In this document: piece after piece, positions 34,910 to 44,011 of the stretch
How the letters are laid out: each line of letters starts with the position of its first letter
Numbering within the stretch: position 1 is the first letter of the stretch
Notes under the pieces: generated by a model
What the model was told of the DNA's origin: nothing
What the model saw: only the letters and a program-made list of their open reading frames with translations
Database searches by the model: none
Made by a program: the position numbers and the translations under genes
NCBI GenBank assembly: GCA_003662995.1
Contig: QMZC01000005.1
Location: 1 to 48,934 of the forward strand
Direction: 5' to 3'
Length of the DNA stretch: 48,934 nucleotides
Source: Archaeoglobales archaeon
GTDB taxonomy: Archaea; Halobacteriota; Archaeoglobi; Archaeoglobales; Archaeoglobaceae

Positions 34910-36227
34910 TTTTGTAGAGCCGTTAAAGCTCTACAATGTTGTCAGAGAGGAGAGATATCCATTCATACTCGAATCCCTGAGTAAACATGAGCTCAAAGCC
35001 CGCTACACGTTCATCTCATCAAATCCTGAATTCATCGTTGAAATTAAAGAGGATACGAGGGTTGATGGAGATAAAATCTCAGATGAAAAAAGACCTTTTC
35101 AGGCGTTAAAGTCGCTATTTGAAGTTAAAACCGATGGAAACAGATTTATGGGTGGTTTTGTTGGCTTTGTTAGCTACGATTCGGTTCATGCTTATTTTGG
35201 TAATAAAGTCGAGGAGGCATCGATCTTCGCTTATTATGACCACGTTTTTGTTTACGATCACATCTCGAACAGATTCTACTATCTCTCTTTAAAAAATTCA
35301 GTTGATCAAGCAAGGTACGCTGAGAAGGTTGTAAAAAAAGCTAAAAGGACTGAATTAGATGAAAGCAAATCTCTTGGGAGTGAGATTGTCGGTTGTGACG
35401 CTGGAAAGGAGAGCTTTGAGGAGATGGTTAAGGAAGCTAAAGAACACGTTTTTGCCGGAGATGTTTTCCAAGCGGTTATATCAAGGGAATACAGAATAAA
35501 GAGTGATCTCTCAGCCTTTGAAATTTACAGAAATCTTCGCAAAATAAATCCCAGCCCCTACATGTTTTTGCTTGAGTTTGAAAAGACTGTTGTTGGCGCT
35601 TCTCCAGAAACAATGGCATCGGTTGATGGAAATCTTGTAAGGATTAACCCGATTGCTGGAACGGCGCCAAGGGGAGAAAATGAGAGAGAAGACAAGGAAA
35701 TTGCAGAAGAATTGCTGAAAGATGAGAAGGAGAGGGCTGAGCACGTTATGCTTGTAGATTTGGCAAGGAATGATGTGAGAAAGGTATCCAAGGCTGGGAG
35801 TGTTAAATTAACGAAATTCTTTGAGGTTGTTAAATATAGCCACGTTCAGCACATAGAGAGTGAGGTTGTTGGAGAGCTAAAAGATGACTTAACGATGTTC
35901 GATGCGATGGAGGCGGCGTTTCCAGCAGGTACTCTTACAGGAGCGCCAAAGGTTAGGGCGATGGAAATAATAGATGAGCTTGAAAAATCGAAGAGGAGGG
36001 TTTATGGAGGGGCTGTGGGCTATTTCTCAGTAAGTGGGCATGCTGACATGGCAATAGCGATAAGAATGGTTGAAATAGATGACGTTTGTAGGGTTAGGGC
36101 TGGAGCGGGGATAGTAGCTGATTCCGTTCCTGAAAAGGAGTACTTCGAGACGGAAAGAAAGATGGCGGCAGTGATGAAAGCTTTGGGAATAGATGGAATA
36201 ATGGGACATGATACTGATAGTAGATAA
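34890..36227 (+). CDS. trpE: Anthranilate synthase component I
   Basis: A 445-residue chorismate-using subunit. The catalytic half carries AGDVFQAVISREY, NPSPYMFLLEF, GASPETMASVDG, INPIAGTAPRGENEREDKEI, LARNDVRKVSKAGSV, FPAGTLTGAPKVRAME and GGAVGYFS. The N-terminal LESLSKHELKARYTFISSNP region corresponds to the tryptophan feedback-inhibition site of the family. It works with TrpG, which supplies ammonia and is encoded with a 20-nt overlap directly downstream. Confidence 0.95.
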   Translation: MLAKKLDFVEPLKLYNVVREERYPFILESLSKHELKARYTFISSNPEFIVEIKEDTRVDGDKISDEKRPFQALKSLFEVKTDGNRFMGGFVGFVSYDSVHAYFGNKVEEASIFAYYDHVFVYDHISNRFYYLSLKNSVDQARYAEKVVKKAKRTELDESKSLGSEIVGCDAGKESFEEMVKEAKEHVFAGDVFQAVISREYRIKSDLSAFEIYRNLRKINPSPYMFLLEFEKTVVGASPETMASVDGNLVRINPIAGTAPRGENEREDKEIAEELLKDEKERAEHVMLVDLARNDVRKVSKAGSVKLTKFFEVVKYSHVQHIESEVVGELKDDLTMFDAMEAAFPAGTLTGAPKVRAMEIIDELEKSKRRVYGGAVGYFSVSGHADMAIAIRMVEIDDVCRVRAGAGIVADSVPEKEYFETERKMAAVMKALGIDGIMGHDTDSR

Positions 36228-36786
36228 TAAGGATTCCTTCGTATGGAATTTGGCTGACTACGTTTCACTGTTCGATAAGGTTAGAGTTGTTCCAAATACC
36301 GTAACACTAAGAGAGATCAGAAAAATCGATCCAGACGGCATAATAGTTTCTCCCGGCCCCGGTTCTCCAGACAATGCAAGAGATGTTGGAAATTGTCATG
36401 AGATAATTGTCGATGCATCCATTCCAATTCTGGGTGTTTGTTTGGGGCATCAGATAATAGCACACGTTTTTGGTGGTGAAGTTGGCAGAATAAAGCCCGT
36501 TCATGGAAAAACCAGTGTTGTGAAGCATGATGGAAAAACGATCTTCAAAGGCGTTAGGAATCCGTTAAATGTTGGGAGATACCATTCTTTAGCAGTTCTA
36601 AAACTACCAAAAAATTTTGAGCTGTCCGCAATCAGCGATGATGGTGTTGTTATGGGGATAAGGTGCAAGAGAAGGGAGATAGAGGGTGTGCAGTTTCATC
36701 CGGAGAGTGTTCTGACGGAATATGAAAGGAGAGAGGGGTTGAAGATCATAGAGAACTTCGTTAAAATTTGTGGTGGTTATGGTTAA
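36208..36786 (+). CDS. trpG: Anthranilate synthase component II (glutamine amidotransferase)
   Basis: A 192-residue class I glutaminase subunit. NKDSFVWNLADY is at residues 7-18 and SPGPGSP near 48. The nucleophile Cys is in ILGVCLGHQIIAHVFGG, near residue 78, and His/Glu are in EGVQFHPESVLT, near residue 166. It hydrolyses glutamine and channels ammonia to TrpE. Overlaps on both sides (20 nt with trpE, 8 nt with trpF) show tight packing. Confidence 0.95.
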   Translation: MILIVDNKDSFVWNLADYVSLFDKVRVVPNTVTLREIRKIDPDGIIVSPGPGSPDNARDVGNCHEIIVDASIPILGVCLGHQIIAHVFGGEVGRIKPVHGKTSVVKHDGKTIFKGVRNPLNVGRYHSLAVLKLPKNFELSAISDDGVVMGIRCKRREIEGVQFHPESVLTEYERREGLKIIENFVKICGGYG

Positions 36787-37441
36787 GATTAAAATTGATT
36801 TTTTGAAGGTTTGTGGTGTTAAGGATGAAGAGGAATTAAAATTGGTTGAAAGGTATGCCGATGCTACTGGTGTAGTTGTCAGCAATTCAAAGCGAAGGGT
36901 TAGCTTGAATACGGCGAGGGAGATAATAGAGAGTGCAAACATCCCAGTTTTTGTTGTTTCAACCTCCAGCAGCTTTGAGGAATGGGGGAGAGTGATTGAA
37001 AAAACGAATGCAGAATACATCCAAATCCACACCGATTCGATTAGTCCAAAGGAAGTTGAAAGAATCAAGACGGAGTTTGGAGTCTACACTATGAAGGCAT
37101 TTAGGATTCCGAAAAGCAGTAAGGATTTCGTAAAGGATGCTGATGGAATTATAGGCAAAATTGAGATGTACGAGGTTGACAGAATACTCCTTGACACCGG
37201 AAAAGGGAGCGGAAAAACGCATGACCACAGAATCAGCAGAATTATAGCAAGGAAATTCGATGTGGTTTTAGCAGGTGGTTTAACTCCAGAGAACGTTTGC
37301 GAAATAGTAAAATTTGTTAAACCGCATGGTTTGGACGTTTCGAGCGGGGTGGAGAGAAATGGAAGGAAAGACAAAGAATTGATTGCGAAATTTGTGAAAC
37401 TTGCAAAGTTCGGTGTTTGGAATGCTGAGGGACATCTTTAA
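36779..37441 (+). CDS. trpF: Phosphoribosylanthranilate isomerase
   Basis: A TIM-barrel isomerase of 220 residues. The catalytic Cys is in FLKVCGVKDEEEL near residue 11, and the catalytic Asp is in ILLDTGKGSGKTHD near residue 140. The phosphate site follows as VLAGGLTPENV and GLDVSSGVERNGRKD. The ATG at 36779 is chosen because the preceding TGGTGG is a suitable ribosome-binding site; in-frame GTGs at 36770 and 36773 lie in it. The family hallmark KICG is replaced by KVCG, a mild variant. Its end overlaps the unknown membrane-protein gene by 20 nt. Confidence 0.92.
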   Translation: MVKIKIDFLKVCGVKDEEELKLVERYADATGVVVSNSKRRVSLNTAREIIESANIPVFVVSTSSSFEEWGRVIEKTNAEYIQIHTDSISPKEVERIKTEFGVYTMKAFRIPKSSKDFVKDADGIIGKIEMYEVDRILLDTGKGSGKTHDHRISRIIARKFDVVLAGGLTPENVCEIVKFVKPHGLDVSSGVERNGRKDKELIAKFVKLAKFGVWNAEGHL

Positions 37442-38024
37442 AATCGTAATAACCTTCACAATCCTCTACCTTTCAACCACTTTTGTCATGGCTTACATTA
37501 ACGAATCTCTCGCCTTACTGCCAACGTTAGCAATTCCGTTGTTCATACTCTGGTTCGCAAAGCATCTCGCAAACAACACCGAATACAGATGTAAATGTGG
37601 CAACGAATTTAAGATATCCGCCATTGACGTTCTTCTCAGCTTGCAACAACTCTATCTAAGACTTTTGAAATGCCCCAAATGCAATACATCCTCTTGGTGC
37701 AGAGTTGTGAGATATAAAGGTAATGAGGTGAAAGCGAAATTTAAACAGATTGATGAAAATGTCAAAACGAACTACAAAGCTTTAATTACAATCTTGATGG
37801 CATCATACCTCCTATTTTTTGCTTTCTGGCTTTTAAATAAAGAACTTTTACTTTTTATTGTTATGAGCTTTGTTTACTTGTATTTTATCGCAGTTTTGGC
37901 TTATGGGATGAAGAACAAGCTTAACAGCAGCATGTATTCTGTCATAACTCTTGTTGTCGTATTTATAACCTTCATAATGTTATTCGTCAACGTTGTTGTA
38001 TACTTGTCAGAGGTGTCGAAATGA
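37422..38024 (+). CDS. Membrane protein with cytoplasmic-type zinc ribbon, inside the trp operon
   Basis: I do not recognise this 200-residue protein. Two hydrophobic helices (about residues 5-25 and 29-46) are followed by a soluble part with CKCGN and, 30 residues later, [10 protein letters not shown], a likely zinc ribbon. Two or three more helices follow (about 124-143, 147-166 and 175-197). It starts inside trpF and its stop overlaps the ATG of trpB (ATGA), so it is surely co-translated with the trp genes. Roles could include membrane tethering, transport of an aromatic compound or simple hitch-hiking; there is no evidence to choose. Confidence 0.75.
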   Translation: MLRDIFKIVITFTILYLSTTFVMAYINESLALLPTLAIPLFILWFAKHLANNTEYRCKCGNEFKISAIDVLLSLQQLYLRLLKCPKCNTSSWCRVVRYKGNEVKAKFKQIDENVKTNYKALITILMASYLLFFAFWLLNKELLLFIVMSFVYLYFIAVLAYGMKNKLNSSMYSVITLVVVFITFIMLFVNVVVYLSEVSK

Positions 38025-39178
38025 AGTTTGGAGAGTTTGGTGGAAGGTTTGTACCAGAGGTCCTGATTCCACCTTTAGAGGAATTGGAAAGGGCTTATGA
38101 GGAGATAAAGAAGGATGAGGAATTTCAGAGAAAATTAGCGTATTACTTAAAGCATTACGCCGGAAGACCTACCCCCCTCTACTTCGCTGAGAATTTGACA
38201 AAGAAAGTTAGTGGGGCTATGATTTACCTGAAACGTGAAGATCTACTGCACAGCGGGGCACACAAGATAAACAACACAATTGGTCAAGCTTTGCTGGCAA
38301 GGTACATGGGAAAAAGCAGATTGATAGCAGAAACTGGAGCGGGACAGCATGGTGTTGCAACAGCAATTGCTGGTGCATTATTTGGAATGAAGACGGAAGT
38401 TTACATGGGTAGTGAAGACGTTGAAAGGCAGAGGATGAACGTTTTCAGAATGGAGTTGTTAAATGCTAAGGTTCATGCGGTTGAAAGTGGGAGCAGAACG
38501 TTGAAGGATGCGATAAATGAGGCTTTGAGGGATTGGGTGGCAAGCTTCGAAGTTACTCATTACTTAATAGGCTCCGTCGTTGGACCACATCCCTATCCAA
38601 CAATCGTTAGGGATTTTCAGAGCGTTATTGGGAGAGAGACGAAAAGGCAGATTATTGAAATGGAAGGATGTTTACCGGACTGCATCGTTGCCTGTGTTGG
38701 CGGTGGGAGCAATGCGATCGGCATCTTTCATCCCTTCATCAAGGATAAAGTCAAGCTTATAGGCGTTGAAGCTGGTGGTGAGGGCATCGAAAAGGGAAGG
38801 CATTCAGCATCGATCGTTGCTGGAGAGAAAGGCATTTTACACGGAATGCTTTCCTACTTTCTGCAGGATGAAGATGGGCAGATGTTAACGACTCACAGCA
38901 TTGCTGCCGGTTTGGATTACCCCGGCGTAGGACCTGAGCATGCCTATTTGAAGGCGATACAGAGGGCAGAGTACGTGACTGTTAATGATGAACACGCTTT
39001 GAAAGCATTCGTTGAGTTATCGAAAACCGAAGGCATTCTACCGGCTTTGGAATCTGCCCATGCATTGGCATATGCGATGGAGATTGCAAGAGAAATGGAG
39101 AAGGATGAAGTGGTGGTTGTAAACCTGTCGGGAAGAGGAGACAAGGATCTGGAAATTGTTAGGAGGGAATTAAAATGA
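38021..39178 (+). CDS. trpB: Tryptophan synthase beta chain
   Basis: A 385-residue PLP enzyme that joins indole and serine. The family signature [18 protein letters not shown] carries the PLP lysine near residue 84. Also present are [12 protein letters not shown], the phosphate loop [10 protein letters not shown] near residue 228 and NLSGRGDKD near the end. The N-terminus [14 protein letters not shown] is that of the standard TrpB1 type, which pairs with TrpA, rather than the TrpB2 type. It overlaps both the membrane-protein gene and trpA by 4 nt. Confidence 0.97.
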   Translation: MKFGEFGGRFVPEVLIPPLEELERAYEEIKKDEEFQRKLAYYLKHYAGRPTPLYFAENLTKKVSGAMIYLKREDLLHSGAHKINNTIGQALLARYMGKSRLIAETGAGQHGVATAIAGALFGMKTEVYMGSEDVERQRMNVFRMELLNAKVHAVESGSRTLKDAINEALRDWVASFEVTHYLIGSVVGPHPYPTIVRDFQSVIGRETKRQIIEMEGCLPDCIVACVGGGSNAIGIFHPFIKDKVKLIGVEAGGEGIEKGRHSASIVAGEKGILHGMLSYFLQDEDGQMLTTHSIAAGLDYPGVGPEHAYLKAIQRAEYVTVNDEHALKAFVELSKTEGILPALESAHALAYAMEIAREMEKDEVVVVNLSGRGDKDLEIVRRELK

Positions 39179-39927
39179 TTGACAGGGCTTTAATAACGTT
39201 CATCACTGCTGGCGATCCGAACATCAAAGCAAGCCTTGAATTCATGCTTGCGTTGGACAAATATGCCGATGTCATTGAATTGGGAATACCCTTTAGCGAC
39301 CCGATGGCAGATGGAAAGGTAATTCAAAAAGCAAACCATAGGGCTTTGAAAGCCGGAACAAGGATAAAGGATGTGTTCAATTTAGTTAAAGAGTTTAGAG
39401 AACACTCTAACACTCCTGTCGTTCTAATGGGGTACTACAATCCTGTATACAAGCAAGGAGTTGAGAGATTCGTGAGTAAGGCGAAAGCTTCGGGAGTTGA
39501 TGGAATGATAGTTGTCGATCTACCGTTAGAAGAGGCTGAAGAATACCTTGCCATATGCGAAAGATACGGTATGGGAACGATCTTTTTGGCAGCCCCGAAC
39601 ACAGGCGAAGAAAGACTCAGAATGATTGATGAAGCAAGTTCAGCCTTCGTTTATCTGATCTCTCTCTACGGTATAACTGGAGCAAGAGACAGGGTTTCAA
39701 GCTTAGCATTTGAGTTGATAAAGAAGGCTAAATCAACGGTTAGAAAGCCAGTAGCAGTTGGATTCGGTGTGTCGAAGCCAGAGCATGTCAGAGATCTGAT
39801 TGAGGCTGGAGCGGATGGGGTCGTTGTTGGAAGTGCCTTAGTTGAAATCATAGAGAAGTATGGTGAAGATTCTGCATATGAGCTTGAAAAGAAGGTTAAA
39901 AATTTGAGGAGTGGTTTGGTGTTATAA
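39175..39927 (+). CDS. trpA: Tryptophan synthase alpha chain
   Basis: A 250-residue TIM-barrel subunit that releases indole from indole-glycerol phosphate. The catalytic Glu is in [19 protein letters not shown], near residue 36, and the Asp is in [11 protein letters not shown], near residue 115. The phosphate-binding [20 protein letters not shown] follows. It is the last gene of the operon. Its TAA is followed without any spacer by the stop codon of the ligase on the opposite strand. Confidence 0.96.
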   Translation: MIDRALITFITAGDPNIKASLEFMLALDKYADVIELGIPFSDPMADGKVIQKANHRALKAGTRIKDVFNLVKEFREHSNTPVVLMGYYNPVYKQGVERFVSKAKASGVDGMIVVDLPLEEAEEYLAICERYGMGTIFLAAPNTGEERLRMIDEASSAFVYLISLYGITGARDRVSSLAFELIKKAKSTVRKPVAVGFGVSKPEHVRDLIEAGADGVVVGSALVEIIEKYGEDSAYELEKKVKNLRSGLVL

Positions 39928-40899
39928 TCAAATTAAACGTAACTGTTCAACCGTACATTCCTCAACACTTTTATCATCTCTCAACCTCAAAAATACTGGC
40001 GCTCTAAGTTTTCCATCCTTTGTAATTTCCAAGAATTCAACCTCGCATACATAAATCGGTTTAACCCAGTGAATTTTCCTTTTGAATTCCTCTTTTTCTA
40101 AACCCTTTGGTTTTTTATCAATCTCAACCTTCCTCAGTTCATTGTAAAAGGATTTAACAAATTCGTCATCAAATCCCGTTCCAACCTGTCCAATGTGGAC
40201 AAAGTTGTTATTGTCTTTTAAAGCCAGAACAAGTGAGCCAAAGTAACCTTCACGCCTACCTTCTCCTTCAAGCCATCCAACAATTGTGCAATCAACCGTA
40301 TTTCTTTTCTTAATCTTAATCCAGTTTTCACTCCTCTTTCCAGCTTCATATCTGCTATCAACTTTTTTGGCAATTATTCCTTCTAATCCAACCTCTGTAA
40401 CCTTGTTGTAAAACACTTCACCCTCCTTTTTAACGTAATCTGCCAGTAAAACGTGATTCGTCTCTTGAACAACTTCAGACAAAATCTTTTTGCGCTCAAT
40501 CAATGGATGGTCAAGCAGCCATTCTCCATCGTATAACACATCAAAGGCAAATAAAACAGCAGGATACAGTTTTGAAAGCAAGCTTATCTTGGTTTTTGAA
40601 ACCACATGCTCCCTCTTCTGTAATAATCTAAACGATGGTTTTCCCTCCTTTAACACAACAATTTCTCCATCTAAGATTACATTTTGCTCAACAGCATTCA
40701 GAAAATCGAGTTCTGGGTATCTGTAAGTTATGTCTATCAACCTACGATTTTGCAGCCTTATTCTTCCATTTTCAACATCAACGTAAGCCAAACATCTAGT
40801 CCCATCCCATTTTATTTCATAAATGAAGTTCTCATCGCTAAAAGGCTCTCCCTTTACAGCAAGCATTGGATAAATCTTTTTATAAAACCAGTCTGTCAT
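39928..40899 (-). CDS. ligD: ATP-dependent DNA ligase of the NHEJ (LigD-ligase) type
   Basis: A 323-residue stand-alone ligase. The adenylation lysine is in YEIKWDGTRCLAYVD (Lys of KWDG, near residue 30). Motif III is VILDGEIVVL and motif IV VGLEGIIAKKVDSRYEAGKR, then SENWIKIKKR (motif V). A C-terminal OB fold follows (IGQVGTGFDDEFVKSF onward). It lacks the polymerase and phosphoesterase domains of bacterial LigD. It follows the Ku gene by 16 nt on the same strand, so the two should act together in joining double-strand breaks. Confidence 0.93.
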   Translation of the reverse strand: MTDWFYKKIYPMLAVKGEPFSDENFIYEIKWDGTRCLAYVDVENGRIRLQNRRLIDITYRYPELDFLNAVEQNVILDGEIVVLKEGKPSFRLLQKREHVVSKTKISLLSKLYPAVLFAFDVLYDGEWLLDHPLIERKKILSEVVQETNHVLLADYVKKEGEVFYNKVTEVGLEGIIAKKVDSRYEAGKRSENWIKIKKRNTVDCTIVGWLEGEGRREGYFGSLVLALKDNNNFVHIGQVGTGFDDEFVKSFYNELRKVEIDKKPKGLEKEEFKRKIHWVKPIYVCEVEFLEITKDGKLRAPVFLRLRDDKSVEECTVEQLRLI

Positions 40900-40915
40900 G
40901 CATGAATTTTATCAA

Positions 40916-41680
40916 TTAGGCCTCAAGCGATTCTAAACTCGCTTTTAGTGCATCCATTAACGATTTTGCAGCCTTTACTTCTTCTGCAACCTTTATTTCC
41001 TTTCCAGCAATCTTAGCCTCTATCAACTTGTTTAAAGCTTCTTTATACTCGTCTCTGTACTCCTCAAGCTTTAACGGTTTTTTCATAGCCAAAATTAGCT
41101 TTTTAGCCAATTCCAACTCCTCTTTATTTACTTCTACTTCAACACCCCAGTTTGGGATTTCGTAGGGATTCCTAACCTCATCGAAGTAGTGGAGTTGAGC
41201 TAAAACCAAACCACCGTTGTATGCTTTTATCGCCACAAGATTTTCTCTCCCCCTCATCCCAATTTTACCGATTCCCATGCTGTTTGTATCTTTTAAAGCT
41301 TCTTTGAGCAAATAATACGCCCTCTCACCACCCTTGTCTGGAGATATGTAGTAAAAATTCGAGTAGTAGATGAAGTTGAGCTCACTTGGATCGAAAAACT
41401 GCTTTATATCAATGCTCTTAACGCTCCTTAGCGGCATCTTTTGGAAATCCTCATCAGTCAAAATCACATACTCGTTTTTTGCAAGTTGATAACCCCTCAC
41501 AACTTCATCCTTCGACACTTCCTTACCACACTTCTCGCACACCTTTTTAAACCTGATTCTACCCCCATCCTCTGCATGCAACATGTGAAACTGCAGTTCT
41601 TTGCTGAGTGTAGCATTGTAAAGCTTGATTGGTATGCTAACTAATCCAAATGATACGCTACCTTTCCATACAGCTCTCAT
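40916..41680 (-). CDS. ku: Ku protein (non-homologous end joining)
   Basis: A 254-residue homodimeric Ku of the prokaryotic type. The N-terminus AVWKGSVSFGLVSIPIKLY and the segment FKKVCEKCGKEVSKDEVVRG are characteristic, as is YYLLKEALKDTNSMGIGKIG in the bridge region. It threads onto broken DNA ends and recruits the ligase encoded just downstream. A TATA-like GATTTAAATTTG (forward 41702-41713) is centred 27 nt before the ATG, giving a leaderless message. Ku is rare in archaea, being best known in Archaeoglobus. Confidence 0.95.
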   Translation of the reverse strand: MRAVWKGSVSFGLVSIPIKLYNATLSKELQFHMLHAEDGGRIRFKKVCEKCGKEVSKDEVVRGYQLAKNEYVILTDEDFQKMPLRSVKSIDIKQFFDPSELNFIYYSNFYYISPDKGGERAYYLLKEALKDTNSMGIGKIGMRGRENLVAIKAYNGGLVLAQLHYFDEVRNPYEIPNWGVEVEVNKEELELAKKLILAMKKPLKLEEYRDEYKEALNKLIEAKIAGKEIKVAEEVKAAKSLMDALKASLESLEA

Positions 41681-41788
41681 GATAGTATGTTGACTTTCAA
41701 GGATTTAAATTTGTTTGAGAGACTATGTGATGTTACAACATTAAAAACAAACGTAATCCTTAAATAACCTTTTTATTTCCGTAAACCC

Positions 41789-41941
41789 ATGGCAAGATTT
41801 CCAGAGGCAGAGGCGAGACTCTTAAACGTCAAAATTTGTATGAAGTGTAACGCCCGAAACCCAATGAAGGCTAAGGTATGCAGGAAATGCGGATACAAGG
41901 GTTTAAGACCAAAATCTAAAGAGAGAAGAGGCAAGAGGTAA
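41789..41941 (+). CDS. rpl40e: Ribosomal protein L40e
   Basis: A 50-residue large-subunit ribosomal protein with the zinc site CMKCNARN and CRKCGYKG (Cys17, 20, 31 and 34) and a basic tail ending KERRGKR. The start [11 protein letters not shown] is typical of archaeal L40e. A TATA-like TCCTTAAATAACC (41757-41769) is about 25 nt upstream of the ATG, so the gene is leaderless and expressed alone. An oligo-T run after the stop probably terminates it. Confidence 0.95.
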   Translation: MARFPEAEARLLNVKICMKCNARNPMKAKVCRKCGYKGLRPKSKERRGKR

Positions 41942-41966
41942 ATTTTTAATTTTAAAAAATTAAATT

Positions 41967-42848
41967 TTAAAGTAACAAATCGTTTTCAAACGAGTCGCTT
42001 ATTGTTGGGCGGTCAAGGTCACAGCTTGCCTTTGTGTAATCAAAAGCCTCCTCGACTGTTACATTTCCATCTTGGGGATGATTATCCGCCAAGCCATGCA
42101 TTCCCTGCTCAAAGAAGTAGTATGTAAACTCTCCATTTTCCAAAGTTGGTATTTCATACGAATATCCATTTTCAGTTGAAGCCATAGCAATAACTCTTCC
42201 AGTGGCTTTCAGATCAGTCATTCCACCTGCGAGACACGAATCGAATGCAGAGAATATTCTTGATGTGCTAAATCCTGAGAACAACTGTTTTAAATCTCCA
42301 TCCCATAGATACACTAAGTTTGAACCGTCATGAACAACTATAGCTTCATCAATCTTTTCTCTATCACCATCATCTGCAATACCTCTTGCTCCATGACCGC
42401 TGAAGAAGAAGACGACTTCATCTCCAGTTTGCGCTTTACCCTTTACATCTTCTATAGCTGCAGTGATGTTGTCTATTGTTGCATCCCTGTCTATAAGCAG
42501 ATAAATGTTATCAGAACTGAAGCGGTAGACATTTACGAGTGTATTGTACACATCCACAGCATCATCATCCGCATATCTCAAATCATTTTCATCGCCAGGA
42601 TAATCAGAGATACCAATTATTATTGCGTATTTTTCCCCTTTACACAGTTCACCGAGAACACCAGTAGAAGCTTGCTTTGCCCGTTTGCCCCCTTTAGCCT
42701 TAGGCCCCTTTAACGTTACTTTTTTCACCAATTCAATATCTGTTGCGTGAGATGGCTTAAAATCTGGTTTGTGTTTTGCTGTGGTTACCGCTACAGTAGA
42801 AATTAAGAAAGCCAACAGTATACCTATTACTACAAATTTTTTTTTCAT
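41967..42848 (-). CDS. Exported caspase-like (peptidase C14) protein
   Basis: A 293-residue protein with a signal peptide (MKKKFVVIGILLAFLISTVA, then VTTA) followed by a basic linker (LKGPKAKGGKRAKQ) and a caspase-hemoglobinase fold. It contains KYAIIIGISDYPGDENDLRY at the start of the domain. The catalytic dyad His is in VVFFFSGHGARG, near residue 150, and the Cys is in FSAFDSCLAGGMTD, near residue 204. The acidic residues around LRYADDDAVD fit calcium-binding metacaspase-like enzymes. Because it is exported, it probably acts at the cell surface, perhaps on other proteins or on itself. The ATG at 42848 with GGTGAGGTGG upstream is preferred to the longer frame. Confidence 0.88.
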   Translation of the reverse strand: MKKKFVVIGILLAFLISTVAVTTAKHKPDFKPSHATDIELVKKVTLKGPKAKGGKRAKQASTGVLGELCKGEKYAIIIGISDYPGDENDLRYADDDAVDVYNTLVNVYRFSSDNIYLLIDRDATIDNITAAIEDVKGKAQTGDEVVFFFSGHGARGIADDGDREKIDEAIVVHDGSNLVYLWDGDLKQLFSGFSTSRIFSAFDSCLAGGMTDLKATGRVIAMASTENGYSYEIPTLENGEFTYYFFEQGMHGLADNHPQDGNVTVEEAFDYTKASCDLDRPTISDSFENDLLL

Positions 42849-42972
42849 CCACCTCACCTTTTTATTCTTCTTAATTATCACCAATAAAGTTTTCGGTTAT
42901 TAACCTTTAATAATTATAATTAGATACAATCAACACTCAAAATTTTTAAATGAACGACAACAAAACAACTCT

Positions 42973-43728
42973 ATGGACAGCAATAATAACAAAATTGAAA
43001 AGGTTGTAGAACTTTTAAGGTCATCGAAGCACACTGTAGTTTTTACTGGAGCAGGCGTATCGGTTGAAAGTGGTATCCCACCGTTCAGAGGTGCAGGAGG
43101 TTTGTGGGAGAGGTATGATCCAGAAGAGGTAGCATCAATTTATGGGTTTAAAAGGAATCCCAAAGCATTCTGGGAGTTTGCGAAGGAGTTGCTGGTTAAA
43201 ACAAAAGCAGAACCAAACAAAGCCCACTACGCAATAGCTGAACTGGAAAAAATGGGAATCGTTAAAGCTGTAATAACCCAGAACATTGACATGCTCCATC
43301 AAAAAGCCGGAAGTAGTAGAGTTTTAGAGTTGCACGGTTCTATGGAGTATGTTGACTGTTTGGATTGTCATACTGCATACAAATGGGAGGAAATAGAGAA
43401 AAAAATTGAAAAGGAGATTCCGAGGTGTGAAAGTTGTGGTAGCTACTATCTAAAGCCAAGGGTTGTGTTTTTTGGTGAGGCTTTACCGAGTGATGTGCTG
43501 AGCGAGGCTATGGATGAGGCGAGGAAGTGCGATGTGTTTATGGTTGTGGGCTCAAGCTTGGTCGTTTATCCCGCAGCTCATTTGCCATTCATTGCAAAGG
43601 AAAACGAAGCAAAGCTAATTATCATTAACTACGATCCTACAGATAGAGATGAGCTGTTCGATGTTGTCATACACGGAAAAGCTGGTGATATTTTGCTAAA
43701 AATAGTTGAAAAACTTAAGCATGTGTGA
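42973..43728 (+). CDS. cobB: Sir2-family NAD-dependent deacylase
   Basis: A 251-residue sirtuin. The NAD site is FTGAGVSVESGIPPFRG (about residues 24-40), and TQNIDMLHQKAG carries the QNID motif (103-106). The catalytic His121 is in LELHGS. A zinc site is formed by Cys129, Cys132, Cys152 and Cys155, and GSSLVVYPAAHLP binds the ribose. The archaeal relatives deacetylate Alba and other proteins. A TATA-like TTTTTAAAT (42943-42951) is 26 nt upstream, so the message is leaderless. Its end overlaps the Cys-cluster gene by 8 nt. Confidence 0.95.
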   Translation: MDSNNNKIEKVVELLRSSKHTVVFTGAGVSVESGIPPFRGAGGLWERYDPEEVASIYGFKRNPKAFWEFAKELLVKTKAEPNKAHYAIAELEKMGIVKAVITQNIDMLHQKAGSSRVLELHGSMEYVDCLDCHTAYKWEEIEKKIEKEIPRCESCGSYYLKPRVVFFGEALPSDVLSEAMDEARKCDVFMVVGSSLVVYPAAHLPFIAKENEAKLIIINYDPTDRDELFDVVIHGKAGDILLKIVEKLKHV

Positions 43729-44002
43729 GCATTGTGGTAAATGCTGCATAGAAATGGGATCAAAGATTTTTGCTACAGCTAATGATATAAATAGGTGGAT
43801 TAATGAGAATAGACAAGATATACTAAAACACGTTTTTATTTACTCTTTTAACGGTAAAATCGTGGGTGGAGAGGTTTGGTTTGATGAGTATGGAAACAAG
43901 CTTGAGTTCTGCCCGTTTATTGTAAAAGCGGGAGATAAGGTATTCTGTAAAATTCACGAAACAAAACCCGAACAGTGCAAAGAGTACAACTGTAAGCTAT
44001 AG
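43721..44002 (+). CDS. YkgJ-family cysteine-cluster protein
   Basis: A 93-residue protein with the C-x2-C-x3-CC signature (MCEHCGKCC, at the very start), a mid-chain Cys in EFCPFIV and FCKIHETKPEQCKEYNCKL near the end. This is the zinc- or iron-chelating family, some of whose members are thought to bind Fe-S or zinc clusters; the function is undefined. The ATG at 43721 overlaps sir2 by 8 nt and is preferred to the TTG at 43706. Coupling to the sirtuin suggests that they are made together. Confidence 0.85.
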   Translation: MCEHCGKCCIEMGSKIFATANDINRWINENRQDILKHVFIYSFNGKIVGGEVWFDEYGNKLEFCPFIVKAGDKVFCKIHETKPEQCKEYNCKL

Positions 44003-44011
44003 AAAAGAAAA

